DNA of 64,000 nt from assembly GCF_003330725.1 (NCBI RefSeq), contig NZ_CP030840.1, positions 3,596,001 to 3,660,000 on the forward strand, in the 5' to 3' direction. Source of the stretch: Acidisarcina polymorpha. Its GTDB lineage: Bacteria; Acidobacteriota; Terriglobia; Terriglobales; Acidobacteriaceae. Made by a program: the position numbers and the translations under genes. Below are positions 46,960 to 56,148 of this stretch, piece after piece (position 1 is the first letter of the stretch; each line of letters opens with the position of its first letter). Under the pieces are notes generated by a model that was not told where the DNA came from, did not search any database, and saw only the letters and a list, made by a program, of their open reading frames with translations.

Positions 46960-47677
46960 TCAGCGGCCAAAAGTAGGACTGATTTCCTCGATGCGCCAGA
47001 TCGGGCCACCCTCATAGAGTGGTCCTTCCTCCCGAACGAAAGCCGGAGGTGCGCCGCTCTGTAGCCAGATGTGATAGTCGGCCGGCTGTTTGCCGATCAT
47101 CGGTGCGACCATCCCAGAAGCCCCACCCAACTCAATGTGAAGGGTAAAGTCGGTCGCTTGCCGCCGTAATCCCCCAACGGTAAAGGCTAGACTGCCTGTC
47201 GGTTTAATAGAGACTAGGATCAGACGCGGCTTCTTGCCTGGTACAACGTATGAAATCTTCGTTTCCGCAGTGGATGGAGGAATGTTCAGCAGGAGATTGG
47301 GCGGAAGCCCGTTCGACACGTCGGGTGGCAAGTCCATATGTTCCTTGGTTAACGTGCATGGGAAATGAAGGCCCATGCTGAATGTGGTGGTCGCTGACCA
47401 GTCGGAAGACCTCGCGTTGCGTGAAGATGGTGGTGTCGTCATCGATTGATCCGTCACGAAATCGAAAAATAAGCCGCGAAGTGACCCGATCGCCATGAAC
47501 TATTTGGGTTGATTCACCCGTAGCGATGAGCTTGCCGTCAAGCGTCCGGATAGCAAGAAAACCGTGGCTTGATCCCTGGGCGAAGCGAACGTGAATCGGC
47601 TCTGCGTCCGCCAAGCCGGTTAGGATTGCTGCCAAAAGAGAGGTGGCGCCAAGGATACGGGTCAATGAAGCGCACAT
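46960..47677 (-). pseudogene. Secreted hypothetical protein with internal deletion and frameshift
   Basis: The 5' part has a signal peptide (RILGATSLLAAILTGLADA) and the body SHGFLAIRTLDGKLIATGE, then VTSRLIFRFRDGSIDDDTTIFTQREVFRLVSDHHIQHGPSF. Near 47370 the frame changes. The rest (KEHMDLPPDVSNGLPPNLLLNI, IGKQPADYHIWLQSGAPPAFVREEGPLYEGGPIWRIE) continues in another frame, and the linking segment expected between the two halves is missing. So a short out-of-frame deletion inactivated it. The family is common in Acidobacteriota; its function is unknown to me. Confidence 0.8.
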
Positions 47678-47896
47678 GAGAGCTCCTACCTGGGTAATTT
47701 GAAGACGTCATTCCTCGCTCGTGCGACTCGAGAACATGGATTGTGAGTCTTGGCGTCGAAGACAAGCCGCCAAATCGAAAAAAGGAGACGTCATTTCGTA
47801 TAATCGAGGTCACATGCTCACTCGGATCTATATTCCCAACTTTGGAAGCGTCGGATCGCAGGCAATAAGTCGCAATCACGTCTTGACGGAAGAGGC

Positions 47897-48154
47897 CTAA
47901 ATGCCCGTTGGGTGGGTAGGCATTAAGAGGATTACATCCTCAACGCCGCGGCGTCGGAGCGAACTCTTGGCCTCTAGTTTCACCTCCCCGCTGGGCGAAA
48001 AAGTGAAATCGTGGGCTGCGTAGCAAAGGCCACAAAGCCAGAAGTGTTCCAATACATCGGTTTCGCCTTTTCGGGTAATCACTCGCACCACCCGACCGTC
48101 ACGAAGGTAGTGCAACTGCAGTCTGCAATCTGGATTAAAGCAGCGGTCAATCAT
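47897..48154 (-). CDS. Small zinc-finger-like hypothetical protein
   Basis: An 85-residue protein with two Cys pairs: MIDRCFNPDCRLQLHYLRDG at the N-terminus and HFWLCGLCYAAHDFTF in the middle, which together form a likely zinc site. I recognise the pattern RC.NP.C...L.YLR.GrV...........EHFWLCg.C as a recurring small family in Acidobacteriota; function unknown. The start follows AGAGGACG. It stands alone with an 820-bp gap upstream of its start. Confidence 0.72.
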   Translation of the reverse strand: MIDRCFNPDCRLQLHYLRDGRVVRVITRKGETDVLEHFWLCGLCYAAHDFTFSPSGEVKLEAKSSLRRRGVEDVILLMPTHPTGI

Positions 48155-48974
48155 GATCGTCCTCTTCAGATCTGCGATGCAGGTGATTTCGAACTCAGTT
48201 GCTTGTTCAAAGTTTATGCCACCCCCTTAGCGCGGTAAAAAGCCTTTGATTTATGGTTCCTTCCAGCTCGCTTGAAGATTCCTCGCTTGAGCCTTCCGGT
48301 TCGAAATTTCCCAAGAGGCCCGCCCCAGTCTTGTGAGCCCGATTAGCACGATCATCAGCCTCAATTGCGTTCTCTGTACCTGTGTCTAGCTCTTGAATTC
48401 CTACTCCTATGACCTAGCAGGTGCTTACATCGCCTTAGAAAAGTACGATGCAGATGGCAGCAACTCGGTTTGTCAAAGTCAGTCGGAACTTAGGGTCGTT
48501 GTCTGTTCGTCGGTCATGCTGCCTTGTGGACGGCTGCCTCTGAAAGAGCTAAATGAGCAGCTGTTCTTGAAATATTCGTGGCAGGCATGGCCTTTAAGTG
48601 CGACTTTGTAGAGGCTTAGAGATTGATTCGAGCGATTTACCTGCTGCCTTCAGGCCGATCACCCACTCGCAGATGGCGGCGAGAACCATCAGCGTGGCAC
48701 CAATGAGGAATCCAGGCTGCGAAAAGCTTCATAGCTCCTTTGGCTCGAAGTCTTCGAGGAAATGATCCGCTCCGTCACACTTTCAATGCTCAGGGCTGCC
48801 TAACGACCACTATCCTGAGATCGGGCCGCATATCGTCAAGCTGGCGGACCAACTCGGCGCATGGCACATCTTGAAGCCCCCGGGTTAAACGATGAAACAA
48901 GGCCCGATGTGTTTGTAAGGCATTCTCAATATAAACAACTCGAACAAGGTAGCACATGGGGTATACGCTGATAG
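48155..48974. other. Gap without recognisable genes
   Basis: About 820 bp. I checked both strands and found only short frames of random composition. It precedes the DUF72 gene and must contain its promoter, but no clear element can be pointed out. Confidence 0.4.
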
Positions 48975-49769
48975 ATGACAGTCTTTATTGGTACGGCAGG
49001 ATGGACTGTGCCGAAGCAGCATCTGCCTCTCTTCTCGGAACGCGCGATGGGTTCGCATCTGGAGGGCTATGCAAGCCGACTGCGGTGCGTGGAGATCAAC
49101 TCCAGCTTTCACCGGCCGCACCGGCGAGCCACCTGGGAGCGGTGGGCGGCAACCACGCCCGCTAACTTCCGCTTCGCCGTGAAGGCGTCCAAGACCGTAA
49201 CTCACACCGCTAAACTTGTGAACACAGGCGGCGCTCTGCTGGAATTCTTTGATTCGGTGCGTGGTCTTGGCGATAAACTAGGACCAGTGCTCTTCCAGCT
49301 TCCCCCGAAGCTCGCCTTCGACGAAGGTGTTGCACAGGAGTTCTTCATTACTTTGCGAGAATTCCATCCGGGCGCGGTGGCTCTGGAGCCTCGTCATCCG
49401 AGCTGGTTCCATCCCCAGGTCGACAGCCTCTTGCGAAGCTTCGAAATCGCCCGCGTTGCCGCCGACCCACCCAAAGGATCTGAACTCGCGAGCCTGCCGG
49501 GAGGCTGTTCAGGCCTGTTTTATTGGCGTCTTCATGGAACTCCGCGCATTTACTACTCGGAGTATGACGAGCAATGGCTGCAGACCTTTGCGAAGCGACT
49601 ACAATTGCTTGAGGCCGGACCGAGGCCGAAGGAGACTTGGGTTATCTTTGACAACACCGCGATGGGCCATGCCACCGCCAACGCCGTCTGGCTCAAAGAT
49701 GCTTTATCCTCCGACCGAACTGACATTCGCTTGAGAAGCCTGAGTCTAAAGGACGGCTTTGCTGACTAA
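48975..49769 (+). CDS. DUF72-domain (YecE-like) TIM-barrel protein
   Basis: A 264-residue cytoplasmic protein of the DUF72 family. It shows the opening VFIGTAGWTVPK, then the CVEINSSFHRPHRRATWERWA segment (family pattern vEinstFYr.p...t...W), FRFAVKASKTVTHTAKL, GPVLFQLPPKLAFD and FYWRLHGTPRIYYS, with the final FDNTAMGHATANA. The family adopts a TIM barrel; its biochemical role is unknown. It appears complete; the Shine-Dalgarno is poor. There is no operon partner. Confidence 0.9.
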   Translation: MTVFIGTAGWTVPKQHLPLFSERAMGSHLEGYASRLRCVEINSSFHRPHRRATWERWAATTPANFRFAVKASKTVTHTAKLVNTGGALLEFFDSVRGLGDKLGPVLFQLPPKLAFDEGVAQEFFITLREFHPGAVALEPRHPSWFHPQVDSLLRSFEIARVAADPPKGSELASLPGGCSGLFYWRLHGTPRIYYSEYDEQWLQTFAKRLQLLEAGPRPKETWVIFDNTAMGHATANAVWLKDALSSDRTDIRLRSLSLKDGFAD

Positions 49770-50592
49770 CTACGTGGTCTCCGTAGCGCCGACCTACTCT
49801 CTTTCGCGTACGGATCGGTTGTCTTGAAGAGAATCCTGGGATACTTCGACGACCGCAGTGATTGTAGGGCGACTTTCCGACCAGGCTCGGCAGGCTTCCG
49901 ACAGCTTGGATCATCCCGAGCACCTCGTAATCTCGGAGCGATCCGTCAGTTCGTCCGACGCGCTCGCTTTGAAGCTCGCACCGTCCTGGGGGATGGTAGC
50001 AGCCATCCTGTCACCCTCCGAGCAGGCCATAGTACTGCCGCGGAAGAACTGCTTGTGCCGGATTCTTCATGAATCCTCTTCCAACGTCTCTCTCACGGTG
50101 TACCCTGCAAGCGTAGACTATGTCGGGCACGAAACAAAGCTTTTGCAGCGCTCAAATCAGAGAAGGAATGAAAAATCTGCTTCAACGATTCTTCCTGCAC
50201 GCGGCTAAACTTTTATTACGCCTGCTCACAGAGCTGGAATTCGCCTGCCGTTCAACCTCAGCCCCCTGGAAATGAGTCTCATTCCAACATTGGTCACGCT
50301 GTTCGATGAACTTGGAGCCTGACTCATGTTTCTCCGCAGTTTTACTCGAGCGAGATGACTGCGAAAAACTTGATCTGGCGGAGCAAATAGGTTATTACTA
50401 TTTTTCACCCAGTGTGTCCGCAGTTGTCTCGTTTCCACATATTGGAGTGACCAAAGGGCCATATCAAGGCGCCCGCTCCTAGCATTTCTTCTCTTTCCGT
50501 TTGTTTGTAACTGACGGAACTTCGGCGTAATACCATCAGCACTCGCGCAACCGCATCAGCCCTTATGGAACTCAGATAGGGGCGAAGCCATT
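49770..50592. other. Gap without convincing genes
   Basis: About 820 bp. A plus frame of 116 codons at 49858-50208 is open but has no protein-like pattern, no ribosome site and competes with an equally poor minus frame. I treat the stretch as decayed DNA. Confidence 0.4.
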
Positions 50593-50860
50593 TAGGCGTT
50601 ACCGGGCGTCTTTGGCTATCTCTTCTGGGACCTCGGCTGGTGGACGCCGGTCTATCTCTTCGCCGCCGGACTGCTTGCCGGATGGCTCTGGCGGGCATTC
50701 AAGCGCGGGCGGACATCCGGCATCGTCCTTTATCCATGGATGGCCTTCTGGGTGTTGTTCTGGTTCGGCTGGAACTGCCTCTTTGACGCCCGGGGAATCG
50801 TGCTGATCGAGGCATGGATCGCGCTCGCGATCTACGACAAGATTTCATCAGAAACGCATC
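50593..50860 (+). pseudogene. Internal fragment of a polytopic membrane protein
   Basis: From the codon after a TAG near 50593 the frame reads FGYLFWDLGWWTPVYLFAAG, then LLAGWLWRAFKRG and GIVLYPWMAFWVLFWFGWNC, LFDARGIVLIEAWIALAIYDK. These are at least three aromatic-rich membrane helices resembling the oligosaccharide-repeat polymerase (Wzy/O-antigen ligase) type. The frame deteriorates after 50860. Both ends of the gene are missing. The polymerase assignment is tentative. Confidence 0.55.
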
Positions 50861-51046
50861 TGTTGCCCAGTGTGCCCAACGCATTGTTTACTACAGTGCT
50901 ACTTCCTTCTACACGGCCGGCACGAGCGGCGCTGCTAGCGCTTCGCTTCCGCTCGTGCCGACGGTGAATCCCTAAAGAGGAATTTCTATCGGCTCTCTAC
51001 TTCCAAGCACAAATCGGCCATGTGCGTCGCCCACCCTCTTTCCTTA

Positions 51047-51214
51047 TTATTCGGGCGCAATTTCCTCTGCCTCGAGTCTATCCAGCGAAAATGACGCGAG
51101 TTGTTTAGCCGTAAAGATCGCCATGGTGTCATCTGAGAAGTACACTGCGAGCTGACTACAGTTCACATAATCCCTGGCGATCATTTCGAATTTCAGTTCC
51201 ACTTCCTCCACCAT
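51047..51214 (-). CDS. Small acidic protein, 55 residues
   Basis: A complete minus-strand frame, MVEEVELKFEMIARDYV, then LAVYFSDDTMAIFTAKQLAS and a Glu-rich end (RLEAEEIAPE). It is strongly acidic, with mixed helix and strand, and codon use like the neighbouring terminase. It starts just beyond the terminator of the terminase gene, so it needs its own promoter. No good Shine-Dalgarno is visible. If real, it is the left-most gene of the integrated element. Family unknown. Confidence 0.4.
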   Translation of the reverse strand: MVEEVELKFEMIARDYVNCSQLAVYFSDDTMAIFTAKQLASFSLDRLEAEEIAPE

Positions 51215-51233
51215 GTGATCGTAAAACTATAAA

Positions 51234-51282
51234 GATAACGCCACGCGGGCGATAGATCGAGCACACTCCGCGTGGCGTTATC
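51234..51282 (-). terminator. Perfect 15-bp stem-loop after the terminase
   Basis: GATAACGCCACGCGG (51234-51248) and CCGCGTGGCGTTATC (51268-51282) are perfect inverse complements around a 19-base loop. The stem lies 29 bp after the terminase stop, and the minus strand continues CTTTATAGTTTT, a modest T-rich tail, so it probably ends the packaging transcript. The length of the stem is unusual for a simple terminator. Confidence 0.7.
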
Positions 51283-51311
51283 CGAATCTCGGCCCCAGGT
51301 CCTTATTCTCT

Positions 51312-52901
51312 TCACATCCTCCACGAAGGCATCCGCTGACTCTCCGAAAACACGAATGCCGGCGTGCCAAACTGGTGGGCGCACATGCCGCAGCGAAAGC
51401 CTGAAGACAGTTTCTGGATGAAGTCTGAGCCGCATCTCTCACACTGCAGGACCGGGTCCGGTACGGGCGCAGCCGGCTTCGATAAGCCCAGCCACTCAGT
51501 CTGATCCTCGTGCGACGCGCCGCCCAGCTGCTTCATGGCTTCGATCAGTCCGTGAGCCTGGTTGCTACCGCGCAAGTAGTTCAGCGCTTGCGTTGTCGAA
51601 TCCACGTCATCATCGTGGGCACCTGCGGGAAATGTCGACATGACGGTCAGGTAGTCTTCCAGCCACGGTGCCGCCTTCGGTAGGAAGACCTTGCCGCATT
51701 CGACCAGAGGGCTTGCAGCATGAGCCCGGGACAGCTTGTCGGTGTCTACCTTGATCGGCCGGACCGCGAACCGAGTGCTGTTCTTGATCTCCTGCAGAAG
51801 CGACTGGCCTGATGCTTTGTCTTCGATCAGGATGATTCGAGGTTTCCACTCTGCAGCCAAGATTGCCACTTGGCGTTTTAATTCGGGGAATTCAACCCTT
51901 CTTTTGTAACGATGAAGGAGGTAAAAGCCATCCTGAGCCTCTCCCCACGTTGTGCAAACAGAGTAATCGTTCTCTGAGCCCGTCTTGAACGCCGTGTCCC
52001 ACGACTGAACGATGCGACGAAACTTTGGAAACTCCGTGTATCTCTGCCACCAGGACCGCTGGAAGACGGCGCCCTCCTCAGTGGTTGGGCGGCCTTGATA
52101 GAGCGCGTCGAATGCTTTACCGCCGAGAATGGAACGTTTGGACTTAAGATCTGCTAAGTCGAATCGGTCAGGCCAGAGCGCTTCCCCTTCGTTGCGACCG
52201 TCACCGTCGACTTCAGCGATCGCCGGCATGTTGAGGTAGTCCCAACCTTCGTCCGGATGCTCCCTGAGCAGCCAGCCAATGAGATCGTCATGCGACCAGC
52301 GCGTCTGGATGACCACTACGGCTCCATTGGGGGCCAGACGCGTGTACGCGACCGTGGAAAACCAATCGTGCAGCGTGCGCAGCATAACTTCGCTGCGGGC
52401 GTCCTCCATGTTGCGGATTGGATCGTCGATGAGGAGCAAGTTTGCTCCCCGGCCAGTGATAGCTGCCCCAACACCAACAGCGAAGTAATTCCCGCCCGCG
52501 GTCGTGGTGAATCTCTTCATGGAGTTCGAGTCTTCCGCGATTTTGAGCTCCGGGAAAGCGGCCTGCGTATAACCATCATTCACAAAGTTTCGGACCTGCC
52601 GGCCAAAATCGTCCGCAAGGTCCTGGCCGTAACTTGCCGTAATCACCGATTTGCCAGGATTGCGCCCCAGATACCACGCAGGGAAGATCGTAGTAGCCAG
52701 CAGTGACTTGCCATGCCGAGGCGGCATGGAGATGAGCAGGCGGCGAAGGCGGCCTGCTTCTACAGCTTCGAGTTTGCGAATGAGCTTTGAATGGTGCTGG
52801 GACAGCTGAAATGAAGGGAACATGAGCGGGGCGTAGGCTGCCAGGCTAAGTCGGGCAAGCGCGAAGACTTCCTCACTTTTGACAGACGTCGATGATTGCA
52901 T
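51312..52901 (-). CDS. terL: Phage terminase large subunit with C-terminal zinc knuckle
   Basis: A 529-residue packaging ATPase/nuclease. Walker A is at residues 60-66 (PPRHGKS), followed by SYGQDLADDFGRQVR and Walker B LLIDDPI. The coupling motif region is VVVIQTRWSHDDLIGWLL. The C-terminal nuclease opens with VQSWDTAFKTGSENDYSV (first catalytic Asp) and closes with HDDDVDSTTQAL. This is the TIGR01630/Terminase_6C type. Beyond the usual end there is an extra CERCGSDF...FRCGMCAHQFG zinc knuckle of about 45 residues, which is also what survives at 25845. It overlaps the small-subunit gene by 29 bp. It cuts and threads phage or satellite DNA into a capsid that this element does not encode. Confidence 0.93.
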   Translation of the reverse strand: MQSSTSVKSEEVFALARLSLAAYAPLMFPSFQLSQHHSKLIRKLEAVEAGRLRRLLISMPPRHGKSLLATTIFPAWYLGRNPGKSVITASYGQDLADDFGRQVRNFVNDGYTQAAFPELKIAEDSNSMKRFTTTAGGNYFAVGVGAAITGRGANLLLIDDPIRNMEDARSEVMLRTLHDWFSTVAYTRLAPNGAVVVIQTRWSHDDLIGWLLREHPDEGWDYLNMPAIAEVDGDGRNEGEALWPDRFDLADLKSKRSILGGKAFDALYQGRPTTEEGAVFQRSWWQRYTEFPKFRRIVQSWDTAFKTGSENDYSVCTTWGEAQDGFYLLHRYKRRVEFPELKRQVAILAAEWKPRIILIEDKASGQSLLQEIKNSTRFAVRPIKVDTDKLSRAHAASPLVECGKVFLPKAAPWLEDYLTVMSTFPAGAHDDDVDSTTQALNYLRGSNQAHGLIEAMKQLGGASHEDQTEWLGLSKPAAPVPDPVLQCERCGSDFIQKLSSGFRCGMCAHQFGTPAFVFSESQRMPSWRM

Positions 52902-53334
52902 GGCTAAGTGCCTCGTGTTTCAAGTAGCTGTTTGCGATCCGTGCCGCGGTCTCTTTGTCCAGAGTTGCAAAGAACGCCGATCTTGGCTTTGGAAGAATCT
53001 CGCCGCGGAGATTTGCGATCTCGAGGCCGATCTTGATTCGCTGGCTGAGCGCGGCCACGGCCGATTGCGTGTGCCCGCGAGTGATCGCCATGGTCTGAAC
53101 AGACGCGAGGTCCCGATCGCGTTCCTCTAGAAATTCAATAGAAGACATCAGCGCAGCCGGGCGGTGCACCAACGAAGTCGCGGCGGCAGTGAGGTGGTCC
53201 TTTCGATGTCGATACAGGTTGCTTTCTGGTAGCCCCACCTCCCGTGCGATCGCCGGGATCGACCTCCCCGCAGTCAGTGCCGCGTCGATCTCGTCACGGC
53301 GCCGATCGGTACACACTCGACAGGCTCTCGGCAT
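52873..53334 (-). CDS. Putative terminase small subunit / DNA-binding protein
   Basis: A 153-residue protein that opens with a Cys pair (RACRVCTDRRRDEI) and a helix-turn-helix (AGRSIPAIAREVGLPESNLYRH). A long helical region follows (LEERDRDLASVQTMAI, SAVAALSQRIKIGLEIANLRGE) and a C-terminal helix. Position directly before terL with a 29-bp overlap, size and N-terminal DNA-binding motif all fit a small terminase. Sequence similarity to a named small-terminase family is not obvious, so the call is mainly contextual. The start at 53334 follows GAGGAAC; the open frame further upstream has no coding character. Confidence 0.65.
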   Translation of the reverse strand: MPRACRVCTDRRRDEIDAALTAGRSIPAIAREVGLPESNLYRHRKDHLTAAATSLVHRPAALMSSIEFLEERDRDLASVQTMAITRGHTQSAVAALSQRIKIGLEIANLRGEILPKPRSAFFATLDKETAARIANSYLKHEALSHAIIDVCQK

Positions 53335-53720
53335 TGTTCCTCGTTTCTGAAGATCGTGGGGAGCTTTGTGAATACCCAGGGAGCACTTGATCATACAAGC
53401 CTTGCCAGGCTCCTCTAAGAAAGGAGTTATAAGGTTCTGACATCGAAGTGCATAATCACACCCTGATCGGTCACCGCCGAGACTGCCGCGCCTCGCCTGC
53501 ACCCCATGGCGCTGAACACGATGCCCGCGTTTGCTTTCTGTTCCGAGGATAAGCTAACAGCTTCAGCAATGCGTCAAGTTCTTCGAGCCTGACGGGGTGC
53601 TGCGCAGCATGGATGGCAGCGACGTCCGGCGCCAAATAAATCAGCGATACATGATCGCTGCTATATCGCGAAGCACATGTTCGCGATGTGGGCACTCGAG
53701 CTTTTCTGCCCGAGAACAGA
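53335..53720. other. Gap between terminase and helicase genes
   Basis: About 385 bp inside the minus-strand operon. A 27-codon frame from an ATG at 53725 (overlapping the helicase stop) and a neighbouring frame with protein-like composition (APDVAAIHAAQHPVRLEELDALLKL, here in pieces: APDVAAIHAAQ, LEELDALLKL) could together be one small gene with a frameshift near 53640. I cannot decide between that and non-coding DNA. Confidence 0.3.
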
Positions 53721-55013
53721 TCATGCGGTGCTTCTCTCCTCGAAGATGAGGCGTTCGGAGTTATAAAATACGTTGATCGGACCCGTGACCCCGTGCCGCT
53801 GCTTAGCGATGATGATCTCGTCGGCGCCAGTAAAATCCTGCCGATCATCGACGGGCCGATGAAGCAGGAAAACGTTGTGGGCGTCCTGCTCAAGGTTTCC
53901 AGTTTCCTTCAAGTGAAAAAGCGTCGGTCGTTCATTGAGGTTACGTGAATTCGCACGACTCAACTGCGAAGCCGCCACGACGGGAATTCCTGCACTTTTC
54001 GAGAGACTACGAAGGGCAGCCGAGACCTTGTTCATCACATCGCGGGCATCACGGCCAGTCTCGCTCACGATCTGGATGAAGTCGACAAAGACAATTTTGA
54101 CGCCGGCCTTACGGATCCAAAGGCGTGCCGTCGCTGTGATTTGACGAGGATTCAAGCTGTCCTGATCGCATACATAGATCGGCAGTTCCGCGAGCGCTCC
54201 GGCGCATTCCACCACATGGTTAAACTCAGAGGTATTCATCTCGCGAGGCTCGCGGAACTTGCGCGGCCTTAACCTTGATTCAAGAGACATAAGCCGGCGA
54301 AGCAGTTCGCCTTTGCGCATCTCGAGCGACAGGATCAGTACCGGGAAGCCCGCCTGCGCGGCTGCCCGCGCCGCCTGCACGATGAATGAGGTCTTGCCGC
54401 GACCAGGATAAGCGCCCACCAGCGAGAATTCACTCCTCCAGCCCGTCGTCACCTCGTCGAGTGATGCAATACCCGTTGGTATGCCGAGTACGGCCTTCTT
54501 TGTCTGGCGCTCACGGGCGATCGCATCCAGTTCAGGTTGGATTAAATCTTTCAAGGAGAGCACCTCAACCCCGCAACCCGACTGCACCTCCGCGACGTCG
54601 TGTTCGATCGAAGCGATTACGTCGTCCGCCGTTTCATTTCCATAAACTCTCGCGAGAGCCCGCTCGAGCGAGGCCGCAAGGGCTCGCTTTGCAGCCATCG
54701 CGCGGAGTGTTTCCAAGTGCTGCCTGACGTCGTAAGTCCGAACCGTGCCCGTCGTGAGGTCGGAAATGTATGTGGCGCCGCCTGCGCTCGATAGTTCATC
54801 CGACTGGATGAGTTCCGTCTGGACCGCCGTCAAATCGATTGAAGCTCCACGCCCGTTCAGGCGAACCATCGCCCGAAGGATCCGCCGGTTCCCGTCTGTG
54901 AAAAATAGGTCGTCGGTCGCGCCTTCGAAAAACTCAGGCTGCTTCACCTCGAAATTTAGGGCGTGCCCGAGGATTGCGCGCTCTTCGTACTCGAGATGCA
55001 ATGGCTCAGGCAC
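53721..55013 (-). CDS. dnaB: DnaB-type replicative helicase
   Basis: A 430-residue hexameric helicase. The N-terminal DnaB domain (HLEYEERAILGHAL, FFTDGNRRILRAM, GGATYISDL) is followed by a RecA-like motor: GIPTGIASLDEVTTGW, Walker A GAYPGRGKTSF, LSLEMRKGELLRRLM, Walker B KIVFVDFIQIV, and motif H3 VAASQLSRAN, ending with the arginine-finger region IIAKQRHGVTG. It starts with GTG and overlaps the upstream gene by eight bases. It is shorter and divergent relative to a chromosomal DnaB and lies in a phage operon, so it is the element's own helicase for replication after excision. Confidence 0.9.
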   Translation of the reverse strand: MPEPLHLEYEERAILGHALNFEVKQPEFFEGATDDLFFTDGNRRILRAMVRLNGRGASIDLTAVQTELIQSDELSSAGGATYISDLTTGTVRTYDVRQHLETLRAMAAKRALAASLERALARVYGNETADDVIASIEHDVAEVQSGCGVEVLSLKDLIQPELDAIARERQTKKAVLGIPTGIASLDEVTTGWRSEFSLVGAYPGRGKTSFIVQAARAAAQAGFPVLILSLEMRKGELLRRLMSLESRLRPRKFREPREMNTSEFNHVVECAGALAELPIYVCDQDSLNPRQITATARLWIRKAGVKIVFVDFIQIVSETGRDARDVMNKVSAALRSLSKSAGIPVVAASQLSRANSRNLNERPTLFHLKETGNLEQDAHNVFLLHRPVDDRQDFTGADEIIIAKQRHGVTGPINVFYNSERLIFEERSTA

Positions 55014-55836
55014 TCGCCGCCTCCAATCTTAGTTTCTCGAGGGCCCCTGGTCGGACCGCGTTGTCGAGCCGCATGAGGGACTCATCGTCATACCTCTCTT
55101 GACTAAACCAGGTTGCTGGGAGAGGGATAAATTGTTGATCGGTACCTTTCGCAGTTTCGCGATCACGGTACAGCTTCACGCGGATTAGGAGCCTCTGCAG
55201 AGCTGCTTCGAGGGAGATGTTTTCGGCCTTCGCCACCCTCTCCGCAGCGTGCCGGATTGCTTCCTTCGCCGGTCTTTGAGCTACCCGTTTTGGGTAATTG
55301 TTGTAAATCTCCGCGACTGCCGCATCAGTCAACTGATTCATCGCGGCTGTATCTCTCTTCATTGAATGGGAAGACGAAGATGAAGGAGAAGGGGACGTCC
55401 TTAAGGGTGGCTGCAAGGATGCCTTCCCAGTAAACTCATTCTTCGCTTTCGGCCTCGGGACATTTGGGTGGTCCAAACTCTTAACTCCGCCCGAGGCGCG
55501 GACTTGACGCAATTTCTCATCGCGCACCATGCGACGGGAGAAAAGGATATCGTCAGAAGTTCGGCTGAAGACCTTAAACCGCTCCAACTCTGCCAAAAGA
55601 GGCACAAGCTCGGACTCGGTCATGCCCAACATGCGGGCATGGACCTCAGGAAGGATGGGTCGAACCACATCCTCCCCGCCTTCCTTCTGCAGCATCGATA
55701 AATGTCCGTAGGGAGCTCCTTGGTGGCAGAGGCAGAGGGTTTCAATACACAGCCCACGAGCTCCAATCGAAACAGCGCGCAAGGCCGTGTCGCGATACCA
55801 GTCGCCCGGGTAAAATTGGAAGCTCGGGCGAATCAT
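55006..55836 (-). CDS. Phage replication protein (DUF1376-like N-terminus)
   Basis: A 276-residue protein. The first 110 residues have the DUF1376/replisome-organiser look (RPSFQFYPGDWYRDTALRAVSI, then RGLCIETLCLCHQ and LFSRRMVRDEKLRQVR, the typical rr...ek....a..GG segment). A Ser/Pro-rich linker follows (SPSPSSSSSHS), then a C-terminal helical domain (YNNYPKRVAQRPAKEAIRHA, IPLPATWFSQERYDDE) seen in phage primosomal loaders. It sits directly upstream of the helicase with an 8-bp overlap, so it probably binds the origin and loads the helicase. The start at 55836 is preferred for the match and for GAAGGCGGG upstream. Confidence 0.75.
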   Translation of the reverse strand: MIRPSFQFYPGDWYRDTALRAVSIGARGLCIETLCLCHQGAPYGHLSMLQKEGGEDVVRPILPEVHARMLGMTESELVPLLAELERFKVFSRTSDDILFSRRMVRDEKLRQVRASGGVKSLDHPNVPRPKAKNEFTGKASLQPPLRTSPSPSSSSSHSMKRDTAAMNQLTDAAVAEIYNNYPKRVAQRPAKEAIRHAAERVAKAENISLEAALQRLLIRVKLYRDRETAKGTDQQFIPLPATWFSQERYDDESLMRLDNAVRPGALEKLRLEAASA

Positions 55837-56045
55837 GCGCCCGCCTTCGCGTACCAGCAGCCACACCCATCGATGGTCTCGTGATGGAGGCGCAGGTTCT
55901 CAATCGACAGGATTGCCGTCATAATAGGCGCGACCTGAGCGCTTGGCAGCGCACTAGCTAGTTGCGCAAGCGTCTTGCGGTACTTGCGCAATTGGATCGC
56001 AGGGAATTCACACCCCTTCGGGGATTGCATGACGTCTTTGGACAT
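55833..56045 (-). CDS. Small hypothetical phage protein
   Basis: A 70-residue protein (QSPKGCEFPAIQLRKYRKTL, then LASALPSAQVAPIMTAILS and a Cys-rich end GCGCWYAKAG). It overlaps the replication gene by four bases (ATGA), so it is translated with it. The family is not recognised. Basic N-terminal half, no membrane segment. Confidence 0.6.
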   Translation of the reverse strand: MSKDVMQSPKGCEFPAIQLRKYRKTLAQLASALPSAQVAPIMTAILSIENLRLHHETIDGCGCWYAKAGA

Positions 56046-56071
56046 AAATTTTCTCGAGTCGGTACTCCAGG

Positions 56072-56090
56072 GGCCCGTTACGAGCGGGCC
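56072..56090. repeat. Short GC-rich hairpin in the leader of the replication operon
   Basis: GGCCCG (56072-56077) pairs with CGGGCC (56085-56090) around a seven-base loop. It lies in the 103-bp spacer between the excisionase-like gene and the replication genes, so it may attenuate or process the transcript. There is no T-run on the minus strand. Confidence 0.4.
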
Positions 56091-56148
56091 TTATGTTGGT
56101 CGTTAAAGTTGCCTAAGTGCCGTCGTCGCCACCCGTAGGCGTTGACTT

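Noticed and set aside
56072-56090. The GGCCCG hairpin as a terminator of the excisionase-like gene
   Set aside because: There is no T-run on the minus strand, and the operon seems to continue.
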